Below, in pieces: positions 12,676 through 21,966 of a stretch of 64,000 nt of DNA (the first letter of the stretch is position 1; the number at the start of each line of letters is the position of its first letter). Location of the stretch: positions 34,735,413 through 34,799,412 of the forward strand of contig OZ018410.1 of assembly GCA_963969595.1 (NCBI GenBank), read 5' to 3'. The translations under genes were made by a program, and so were the position numbers. The notes under the pieces are model-generated. The model ran no database searches and was not told the origin of the DNA. It worked only from the letters and a program-made list of their open reading frames with translations. This DNA comes from Neckera pumila (taxonomy: Eukaryota > Streptophyta > Bryopsida > Hypnales > Neckeraceae).

Positions 12676-13140
12676 AAAATGTCCGAGGCACCAAATTTTT
12701 GTGTCGACAATATTTTGAAGTTAAATAAAGTCTAACCAAATTACTCTTTTTCGTAGTTTATATTTTGAAAAAGTCTTTTTCAAGTCTAATTTTAGCATCA
12801 AAAATTGATTTTGAAAATAAATGATTAAGATATTTCTATTTAAGATTTTGTGCAAGGATGTCCATTGCAAATCTTGATTTTTTAGTGTTGAAGGCTTTTA
12901 GAAATGAACCTTAAATACACTAGATCTTGGAGAAAAAATCACATTAGAGATTCATTTCCAAAAATTGTGGAGTAGATTTTGAGAAGTTGTAAATTGATTG
13001 GGGTTATGCATGTTAGGCCTTTTAACCTCATATTTTTTCGGTCACCAAATTTTAGATTTGACACTTGAAAAGAAGATTGAAAGACTTCAAATCACTTTTA
13101 CAACTTTAACACCCTCATGATCAAATATTATAATCTTTCA
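12676..13140 (+). repeat. Dispersed AT-rich repeat, family D, copy 1
   Basis: Aligns by eye over about 450 bp with 29098-29580: 'GAGGCACCAAATTTT.GTGTC.ACAA', 'AGTCTA.TTTTAGCATCAAAAAT', 'CACTAGATCTTGGA', 'GGTTATGCATGTTAGGCC' and 'CACCCTCATGAT.AAA' occur in the same order. Noncoding. Confidence 0.8.
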
Positions 13141-13175
13141 ATCTATAAAGTGATATTGTATATTTTCTTTCTCAA

Positions 13176-13489
13176 TACACTAAAAATGATATTTAGTGTA
13201 GTATGACATTTAGTGTTTTACCCCCCTACCAGCCACAACACTAAATCTGAATTGTAGCGGATTTAGTGTTGTGTTGGACTTCAATGCGCCGCCTCCGCCT
13301 CCGCCTCCGCTTCTTTTGCAAGTTCATTTTTTTAACGTGTTCTAACACTAAATGTAAACCTTTTCAGATTTCAGATTTACTATAGAGTATATTTAGTGTT
13401 AGAAATTAGATTTAGTATTACTTACTTATGATATTTAGTGTCAAGGTTCGTAATTAGTGTTGCCAACACTAAATATCATTTTTAGTGTA
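13176..13489. mobile_element. CACTA-like MITE, about 314 bp
   Basis: The ends are exact inverted copies over about 24 bp, beginning TACACTAAAAATG on the left (13176) and ending CATTTTTAGTGTA on the right (13489). They include the CACTA/TAGTG hallmark of CMC (En/Spm) elements. Inside are at least five further ATTTAGTGT words, as in CACTA subterminal repeats, and a (GCCTCC)n tract at about 13288-13312. No transposase frame and no clear 3-bp target duplication was found, so it is an old non-autonomous copy. Confidence 0.6.
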
Positions 13490-15133
13490 GTGTTCCTTTT
13501 TGGAAAATAAAATTGAAACACATTTTATTTATATAAGCTCATTTTAATTATGTTCAAAAAGTTTAAGACAAAATTTTCTTATGCAGTTTGGCATATAAAT
13601 ATATTATAGGGTAGATGCAAGAAAGACCGACCAAATTTCGTAGCGTTTTGCGAAGTAGTCAGACTGTGGTGTACAATACTATGACTACTGCAAGTACTAC
13701 AAGACGGGAGTTGCGGCCATTGTGGACCGTCGATGAAAATAAAGATTTACTGCGTTGTCGACAATTGTCACCTATTTGAGGCTGTCACAATGAATGCGGC
13801 AGTCAGGCACTTTCCATTGAATTGTGACGGGGGCACCTGGTTCTAATACGTGGACATAGGGGTGATGAATGTTGGGGATGGCTATATTTCCTTTCACTTC
13901 TCATTCATCCACGTGAGGATGGAAGGGGTTCGGACAAAGTGCCTTTGGATGAACAGAAGTCCTTCGGTCAATTTGCCCATTGCCTCCTCCAATTTGCAAT
14001 TGTGTGCTTGTCGCGGAAGTTAGGGTTTAGGGTAGTGTGACCTTGGAAGAGAGTTGTTGCCGATCACGGAATGTGCCTCCTTTCAATGGTTTGAATCGCA
14101 ATTGGTATGTGAGGTTTTTGGAGTGCTTGCAGGTAATGGAGGAGCAGAATTGCTGTGGCCACTAAACAATTTCACCAAAGAGATGCTGTACACTACGGTT
14201 CAGGCGCACGCCATGGATGTTTGAAGCTGCTAGTGGAGCCCAAAGTATTCGTGAGTGATACGCGCGTAGACGCAGGCAACTACCAAGGAACGTCTTACGA
14301 TGTGGGAAGCAGGAGGAGCACGGAGCTGTACAAGTGTTTGGCAGCATCCTGGACTCTGAAGCAACTGTCTTCAAGCATGCTTCGACGCTGTAAGTGTTCT
14401 CTTCTTCTGCCTTGCTTTTGAAGCCTGTCCGAATATGTTCCACTTAAAGGAATTCTCCATGTAGTACCAAGGATGGAGAGAACGTCGTCTTGCACTTCCG
14501 TTTGAGAGTTTAACTTCACATTTTGCTGTCTGCACTGGTGCTTTGTCAATGGGCTCCCTGCCACTTCTGAGTCCACAAAATGTCCTCTAATCGATTGTCA
14601 ATTAGAATGAACGCCCCTTTCCACTATGGTTTTGAGGTACCAATGCAAATTACCTGCTGCCTTCCATTCTTTGTTTTCTTTTGGCTTTGAACGCTGAGAC
14701 GTCTCCTTAGGTGTGCCTTCAGTGTCCTCCAACGTGTGTCCTCATGTCCCCTACTATGCTGTAGTTTTTGGAAGAAATGAAATGTTGTAACCCATTTTCA
14801 AACGGGAGGTACTATGTTGACTTCTAGGATTTCTGAGCAAATCCAAAATGTGGACACGCTCACAGTCAGCGACACAAAGTGCAAGAGCGGCTGCAGAGTA
14901 CCTGGCGTTTTTGCTTTATACATCTTACTTCTAAGATGTACTTAGGAAATGAGCAGAAATTTGGATTAAGATGTTAGGAATTAGTATCTATACAAATGAA
15001 CATGCAAGGCTGCCTTTTTCTTGAAAGCATTCCTTAGTTGCAATGTGTAATTTGAGGTTGTGACTTTCTTTGCTGGAACTAACATCGTCACGTATTCTTC
15101 CACAGATTGGGCACTTGAATTGGAATTCAAGCA
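13490..15133. other. Intergenic with weak coding signal, no gene recognised
   Basis: GC rises after 13640. An 88-codon open frame at 14155-14421 ends near a GT but shows no recognised motif. It could be an upstream exon of the ORF at 15134 or noise. Confidence 0.3.
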
Positions 15134-16197
15134 ATGGGGAAGGTGAAAAGAATTCTGCAGCGGCCGTGCCCTCGTGCAGATGTGTCGAACAATAGTGTAG
15201 GTCAGGTGGATGCTCATCCAGTTGCGAATTTGAAGAATACGACAACATTAAAGGTGAACACCACGAAGGCAATCGGCGCAATGCCGGCTCCTAGGAATTT
15301 GCCTGTGCCTACGGAGAAAAGCAAGAGGAAAGTAGTCTTCACTGGACCAAATAGATTTGTGAAGGAGAAAGAGGCCACTGCATGTAAGAAGAAGTCCACA
15401 TCTGCAAATGCTTCAGGCAGCTCTTCCTCAGGGACGTCTGCTGATGCCGATGACAGCACTCCGGCACATGAAATCTCAAAGCTCCACGCTGACAGCGCAG
15501 ATAACCTTGACACAAGCAGTGGACATGCTACTACTCAGTTGCCAAAGAAAACGGAGGAACTTGAGATCATTGAGTCCGCTTGCAGGAAGCAATTAATGAC
15601 ATTGAGAGCGGAGGACAAGAGACCACCCCCTTGTATGACTGCAAAAAAATTTGCCTCCACGTTCCGTTTGTCACATGCAGGTATCAACAGTCACAAAATG
15701 AAGATTGAGAGAGATATATCTTTGGAGGAGGTGGAGGAAGTCTTTGGGCCGGAGAAATCCAAAAATGGCTTCTCTTTGGGGGAGAAACTCAGTGCAACTC
15801 TGCAGAAAGACGCAAAGAAATTGTACTACCTGTGCTACCAAAAGCTTTTTGCTCCCACTCATGTGGCCAAGGAGTTCGCCATTGGATTCGTGTTGGACAA
15901 GGTCCAACATAAGCAGGTGAATTGGGCGGAGTTTGTAGCTGAAACTAATGAAGGCCAACGGAAGTCTTACTGCCGACGACTACGGGGGTGCATCCACCGC
16001 TTAGCAACTGTGCTTGGTGTCCCGGCCAGAGATGTTTTTGAGGAGGAGGGCTTCGGTGAGTATGCTGATAAATCAGTGGACAAGTTCTCAGCAGGTGATG
16101 TCAAATGCCACTTGGAGGGCGGACCGAAGGAGGACATGAAGACACGATCGTCGGTCCCTGACAGAGGAAGGATTGATCCCGAACTCCTTGCCCTCAG
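15134..16197 (+). CDS. Unrecognised ORF, basic and serine-rich N-terminus, likely first exon of an accessory gene
   Basis: I do not recognise this protein. The ATG at 15134 opens about 355 codons to a plausible donor, CTCAG|GTACTC at 16198; without splicing the frame stops at 16231. Residues 1-85 are lysine- and valine-rich. Residues 90-130 are low-complexity Ser/Ala/Asp. From about residue 150 to 320 the sequence is charged and likely helical and globular (for example VNWAEFVAETNEGQRKSYC). No transmembrane segment or signal peptide. It stands about 830 bp before the coiled-coil/RING-like ORF on the same strand, but the phase at its donor does not fit that ORF's nearest acceptors, so I could not join them. 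It may be part of a mobile element's cargo. Confidence 0.45.
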
Positions 16198-16659
16198 GTA
16201 CTCTTCCGCAACTTCTCTTCACATGTGCTGAAATCCTTTGGTGCAAGTGCCCTCATTGATACCAAAAGCATGGTGTGCTTGTCATTCCAGCATTACCAAC
16301 TAGTATTTTGGGCTGTCATAGTTAGTCTTCACATTCATTGTTTTGTAGGACGGCATTGTCATTGTGTTGTATGAATTGTACTATGAATGTCTGTGACCAC
16401 ACTTCCAGGGTCTTAGAACTTACCTCCTCTTAGCATTCCTCGTATACTTCACATAGAGTAATGCACCATTTTTGGGGCGTGGAGCTCCAAATACTACTTG
16501 GTAATGCTGGAACCTTGGGACTGTATGTTCGCTTCTTAGAGAACTACTGGCTTGGTGCATTGCATACACTTTGTGACAGTACTGATGGAAGTCACTCCGG
16601 CACTCTGTACCGTGGTGCTCCCTTCAGCACTGTCTTCGTACTCATTTTCTCTTGTAGTC

Positions 16660-16990
16660 ACCATTGTTGCCGGTCGTAGTGGTCCATAGTAGTGCGGGGG
16701 ATATCTAGTGGCAACAACCTATCTCTGCAGGTAGTAGTGCCCCTTTCTTTCTCGAATTATTGGCACGACCACTCCTACTACGTAGTACTGTGGGTCCATG
16801 TCAGTAGTCCATAGTACACACATACTACTATGTTGTATGAGGAGCACTGCATAGCACTCATCCAATTGTTTTCAAGAGCAAGATCTCTGGCGTCGAGAAC
16901 TTCTTCCATGCACGCTTTTAAGTAGTCATGGCTGCTTCCATTCTCCTTTTTTGAGTCACAAACAGGTCACTACTCTGTAGTAGCTCACTG
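16660..16990. repeat. AGTAGT/AGTACT-rich spacer tract 1
   Basis: Dense words such as 'CCATAGTAGTG', 'GTAGTAGTGCC', 'CGTAGTACTGTGG', 'CAGTAGTCCATAGTAC' and 'ATACTACTATG' on both strands, without a fixed tandem period. The same vocabulary fills 21420-21700 and 24380-25160. Confidence 0.6.
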
Positions 16991-17026
16991 GGACACTAAC
17001 ATGCTCTTTGTGAATTTCGATTCAAG

Positions 17027-17722
17027 AAAGCTGACGTTGCTAAGGTGCTGCAAAAGACGGAGGCCCTCATGCGGCAATATGAAGTACTGCTGCAAGACAA
17101 AAAGGCTGCGTTTGCCCAAGCTTCCGTCCAGTGGAAAGCATGCTCCCAACTAGTTGAACAGTTCAAGTCCTCTATACTTGAGGCCGGGCAGGACTGCAGC
17201 CTTCTTCTGGGAGAAGAGGAAATGGAAGCAGCTACAAAGCAAGCCGGAATAGGTCCAATACTCAAAATGTACTACTCAAATGTGAAGAAGCTAAGTTCTT
17301 TTGCTGCTGTGAAGTCTATATTGGAAGGAGAGTTACAGCAGGCATCCACCACAATGACAGATGCTTCCACCCGCCTTGCAACCCTAGTGATATACTTGGA
17401 AGAGCTAGCAGCAGGGAAGGATGGCGTGCTCATGCAGCCTCTACCTTCGTGCAACATGGACGATGGTGTGGTTCTTGGCAATGCACAGCCACTGTTTCGC
17501 CCTCTCTTGCAATGCTCCATTTGCTCAGATGGTTTCCTATTTTGGGATGTCACTATGTGTAGCTGCCAGCATGTTTACCACCCATGGTGTGCGGCACAGT
17601 GGTTCCGGAACAATGTCACTTGTGCTAGACCACTATGCGGACTAGTGTTGCTGCTTTGGTACAATAGTTGGGATTTTGGCCAGTACGACAGAATTCTGCA
17701 AGGACTTGCTGACAATATATAG
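17027..17722 (+). CDS. Coiled-coil protein with C-terminal RING-like zinc finger (exon)
   Basis: The frame is open from a possible acceptor (TTCAAG|AAAGCTGAC) at 17027 to a TAG at 17720. Residues 1-140 are Lys/Glu/Gln/Ala-rich and likely form a coiled coil. At about 17513-17640 comes a RING-like pattern: CSICSDGF, then CSCQHVYHPWCA, then CARPLC. That gives C-x2-C, C-x-C, H-x2-H-x2-C and a final C-x4-C, with spacing shorter than in a canonical RING at the end. RING domains usually act in ubiquitin transfer, but whether this one binds zinc properly is unclear. No ATG fits a complete gene, so upstream exons are likely missing from my model. It lies between the unrecognised ORF at 15134 and the SET gene, all on +. 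Confidence 0.5.
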   Translation, partial: KADVAKVLQKTEALMRQYEVLLQDKKAAFAQASVQWKACSQLVEQFKSSILEAGQDCSLLLGEEEMEAATKQAGIGPILKMYYSNVKKLSSFAAVKSILEGELQQASTTMTDASTRLATLVIYLEELAAGKDGVLMQPLPSCNMDDGVVLGNAQPLFRPLLQCSICSDGFLFWDVTMCSCQHVYHPWCAAQWFRNNVTCARPLCGLVLLLWYNSWDFGQYDRILQGLADNI

Positions 17723-18028
17723 GGGACTCCCGGTCCTTCTGTAATGCCCGGGGACCTTTCGCCACGACAATTGAAGACATCTATGAGTAATGTTGTCGTA
17801 AAAGGACTTGGTATATTTTACTATCATTTCTCTTTTCCATTGCACAATGAATGTTCAGTTTATTGTTGTTGTAGGCAGCCTATTTGCAATTCTTGCATGT
17901 TTAGTTCATGCCACCGTGTTTCCTGTCCCTTGCTAAGCTATTCTGAGTGTTCCTCCAGACAGTCCCCGCCAAGAATTAAAGTAGTCCCATGTATGAACGT
18001 TACCTTGATCTCAACCATTTTCTTACAG

Positions 18029-21000
18029 CAATACTTATGCACTGCGTAGGGTCCTCCATTGTCAACGAAGGCGCTCCCAATATGTCTGCCTGCGATAGCA
18101 CCATTTCCAAGTGCCTAGGGGAAAGACGACCAGAGTTTGTCCCTAATGTACTAAAGCCTGGCTTGGACAGCTATGATGACAGTGTACTACCATCGCTGGT
18201 ACAATTCAACATCTCAGGCACGCCTTTTGGGTCCCAGCTGTCCACCCCATCCAGCAAAGTGAAGGAGAGATGTGTTGCTACGTCTACAAAGGAGACGCCC
18301 TCCCCAGCCGTGCTTCTTCATGTGCCAACCACGACAGCCGAGGTTAGTCTGAATAGAAGTATGTGTCTGTTGTCTCCAGGCGACAATGAAGGAGTCGCTG
18401 TAGTGCGCGAGGTGGAGGAACCTTTGCCCGCCCACCAAGAGAACGATATGGAGGCGTTGGAGGCTTATGAGTGCAAACCTGATGTTCTCAGTGACTTCTT
18501 TGCTCTAGAGAAGGATGACCTGCTTCTAAATAGTGAATGTCGCCGTCCAAACACCCACAAATTCTTGAACATAGGAGATGACGCAGAGGTTCTGTCACCA
18601 TCAAAGGCAAGCCCAATGGGATTTAGAGTCACTTCCGCTGCTCCTTGCTCCAAAAATGTATGGCTTTCCTTCATCTTCCGTCCTCCTTGTCTTGATATTC
18701 TGTGGTTGCTGACATGCTTGTGGTTCTGTGCTTATAACTAACCATTGTCTTTCTGATTTGGCGTGCAGAAGTATCATGGAGGAAAATCAACAGCGGCCAA
18801 TGAAGAAGACCCCTATGCTATGACATTCCAGAGGTCCTCGAAACATGCAAAGAGAGCGCCTAACCTCTCCGTATCTACAGCGTTTCCTGCCGGTGAGGGC
18901 AAGAAGGGTGACATTGATAGCGTCCCTGCCAGGCCAAAGGCATCCACCCCTGCTGCAGATGGTACAGATGGTGCAGATGGGTCAACAAAGATGCCCACAG
19001 GTTTCTTGCCTCACGTCTACCTCTCACTTTTGAACCAGCTTCTGAAAAGTAACTTTTGTGCTTGTAGAGATGGAATGTCCTCATGCGTGACAAATCTCTT
19101 GATGCGCAAGAAACCAAGGACAGTCTGATGCTATCCTCGACGATGTTTCCCCGGGTGAAGTAGGCGGCAGAGTCCTTCGACTTAGACATGCGGGTGGGAA
19201 AGCAACATTCGAATGCGATATTGGAAATCATCCTGTCAGTTATGTGTCCAAGAAAAAAAAGGTAGGTACAAAAAAGTAAGTGCAGCCCACATTGACATGT
19301 CAGTGTGAATGTGGACGTTGCCCTGTGGTTTCACTCTGGATGGCAGTGCTTCGCATCTCTGTTTCTTCTCGTAGGTCAAGAGAGTCGTCAGAACATGCAC
19401 TGGAGTTGCCCAATTTTAGCAAGGTCCATGGGAGTCCCATGGACCCAAGCCTCCAGCAGTGACCTTAGACAAATGAAAGCACCCCGGTGACTGACCTATC
19501 ACTGCCAATAGCAATGATAAGTCCATGCACATGACTGTGGGCCGAGTGAGAGCTGTTTGTCCCACAGCGAGATCGTGGGACCAAGCCACAAATAAATTCT
19601 TGACCAAGGCATGTTGGCCCACAAGATGGACACTGGTCATGCGTCCCCAAAGAGATGCCTTGTTCTTGAACCGGAAGAGCAATTAAATCCCCAACTGCTA
19701 CACTGAATTGAGGCACTTGGTATGTTGGTCTTGAAGCTGTATAGGTAGAACTTGGAAGACGGCTGCTAACAAATCCACAGTGTGAGCTGGGGCTGCATTT
19801 GTGCTCTGAAATATCAGTAATGAAATTTTCCGTTGTGTACATTCCATGGTGCCTGCTGTATGATATGCTACTTTGAACAGGAACTTGTGCATTTCAATCA
19901 CTATGACATTTCTAGGGGTTCTGAGAGTGTATCCATTCTTTTATATGAGGGTGATTCCTCTGAAGGTAACCCTACTTTAGACAAGTCCTACACATATGTC
20001 CGGTCTCTCGCTATCCATTACTTAGTGAGTGTAGGCACTGTGAGTGCTGCTTCTTTGGGGAGCTCAACACACAATTCCATGGTGAATGACGTCTCTTCTG
20101 GGATGCCCTGTCCCTGCTCCTGCAACCTTGACGAAGGAGAAGGACCTTACGTTGGTGATGGCCTTCTTCACCCTCAATACGTGATACAAGTATGTATATC
20201 CGCTGTCCTCTAGAAGCACAGTAGTTGAGAACTTCTGCTTCGTTGCATGCTCCAGGCTTACGAAGTGACACTGTTAGTCTAAGGATTCTGGAGACGATAA
20301 AGAAAGGATGTGTTAGACATTGCATTCTAGTGTCTTTCACTATGTACATGCCCATTACAGCATGGTGTGCCTGTGTTTTTGCAGTTCCTGAAACGACGTA
20401 GCAGCTGTACGGCGCGGTTAGTGTACTGCAAATCTCTAGCAATATGCACGAAGATTAGAGACGGATGCTGTGATGGCCATGTTCTACTGGAGTTCCTCAA
20501 AGAGTGCAACAGCAAGTGTACATGTGCACCCAACTCCAAGAACAGGGTTGTGCAAAGAGGATTGAAGACGGTGTTGGAGGTTAGGGAGTCACACTAATCA
20601 TGCGCTAAACTTTTTACGCATGAAACAGTGGACCAAAAGGCTGACAGGTGTGGTATGCTTGGTATTCTTGTAGGTATTTTTTGTCAACAAGAGGAAAGGC
20701 TAGGGCATTTGCACGCTTGAGAATATACGACATGGGCGCTTTCTTTTCAAATATGGAGGGGAAGTTGTCACAAATGCAGAATTATTGAAAAGAGGTGACC
20801 GCACAAAGTACTCTCTCGCCCTAGATGTTGATTGGGAATCTGAGGCGGAGAAGGACGATGAATCACTCCTTTGTATAGATGCGACGGAGAAGACCAACGT
20901 GGCACGATGGTTAAATCATAGGTATGAGTACTGTTTCAGACGTACCTCTTCTCTCCACTCTGTTTTTTGGCATCACTATGGTGTTCGTGCATTTTGCGTG

Positions 21001-21374
21001 ACTGATTTTGAAATGTGCCTGCAGATGTGGAGATGCCAGTCTTATAGAGATGCCAACGTGGGGGGATAGAGGAAGTCTAACGTTGTATCATGCAAGTTTC
21101 TGAACCCTGTTGGGTTCATTAGTGACGCTGTATAGTGATGTTTCCTTCCATGCTTTACACAAGTAGACATCTTGATGTCTTGTACAACCGCTGTGCAGGT
21201 GGCCTTCTTTGCAAATCGAATTATAGAGGCAGGGGAGGAACTGACTTGGGACTATGGAGTTGAATTTGACAACACCGGTCCCATTCCAGTGTTGTTGCAG
21301 CAGTGGACTTTGCAGAGGTGTATGACTTATACAATCGCTCCACCAAGTGTGGATCGGCGAAGACAATGTGTTGA
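18029..21374 (+). pseudogene. SUVR-type SET-domain histone lysine methyltransferase, nonsense-bearing
   Basis: Readable exons in consistent phase: 18029-18657, 18769-19000, 19068-19261, 19881-20189, 20385-20579, 20674-20921, 21025-21091 (followed by a GC donor) and 21199 onward. Several 19.3-19.9 kb pieces are uncertain. Pre-SET remnants include DISRGSESV, CPCSCNLDEGEGPYVGDGLL and GHVLLEFLKECNSKC, then NRVVQRG. The SET core reads KYGGEVVTNAELL, LALDVDWESEAEKDDE, DATEKTNVARWLNHR|CGDA and EELTWDYGVEF. This order matches plant SUVR4/SUVR1-type enzymes, which methylate H3K9 in chromatin. Breaks seen: TGA at 19088 and 19100, and TAG at 20701 exactly where the SAM-binding GxG segment should have Trp (KG*GIC). 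The post-SET cysteines (KCGSAKTMC) are out of frame. Several pre-SET cysteines are absent. A working gene would need other splicing around these stops. Confidence 0.7.
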
Positions 21375-21419
21375 ATAATAACGTGCCACAGTGGTGTCCA
21401 CAAATATCCAATGACAAGT

Positions 21420-21700
21420 ATTGTGGAGTAGTTCAGTTCGGAGTGCTCAGTAGTTCATACTAGTAGTGATGACAAATGACTAGTACACACGTTCACTGCG
21501 ACAAGTGCACAGTAGTCCACAATAGTATTTCTGTTAAGTGACAAGTAGTTTGCTCCACCAAAGCGGGAAGTGTTCAGTACTGGAGAGTGCTGGGGAGTAA
21601 TGCTGTGGGTGGTGCATAGTGCGGACTAGTACAGAGACACTGGGAAGAGGAGTGCAGTAGTTCGGAGTTTACTGTGGAGTAGTAGAGCACATTCACTACC
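21420..21700. repeat. AGTACT/AGTAGT-rich spacer tract 2
   Basis: Same word set as at 16660 and 24380 ('GGAGTAGTTC', 'CATACTAGTAGTG', 'ACAGTAGTCCACAATAG', 'GGAGTAGTAGAGC'). It separates the SET pseudogene (+) from the transposase-like pseudogene (-). Confidence 0.6.
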
Positions 21701-21966
21701 CGCTCATGTATAGTTTTCCTTCATCTTCCATGCATGCTTGCAGAGGATAGGAGGCTGTAGTCCTGGCCAATACCATAGTCTCAAAGGTGGGAAAGACTTG
21801 TATACCATCCGTACACAACGTGGTGGCAGTTGTGAGAATAATAAATTAACATTCACTATACAATTCTACATGAAGATAGGGCGCTCAGGTCTACTGCAGT
21901 AGTATAACAGATGGTGCTGGATGTAATTTTGGGAAGAGAGCAAAATATAGTCCAAAATATAGTCCT

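Noticed and set aside
16198..17026. Direct splice joining the ORF at 15134 to the RING-like ORF
   Set aside because: The donor leaves two bases but no AG acceptor upstream of the RING frame leaves the required single base, so a one-intron join does not keep frame.
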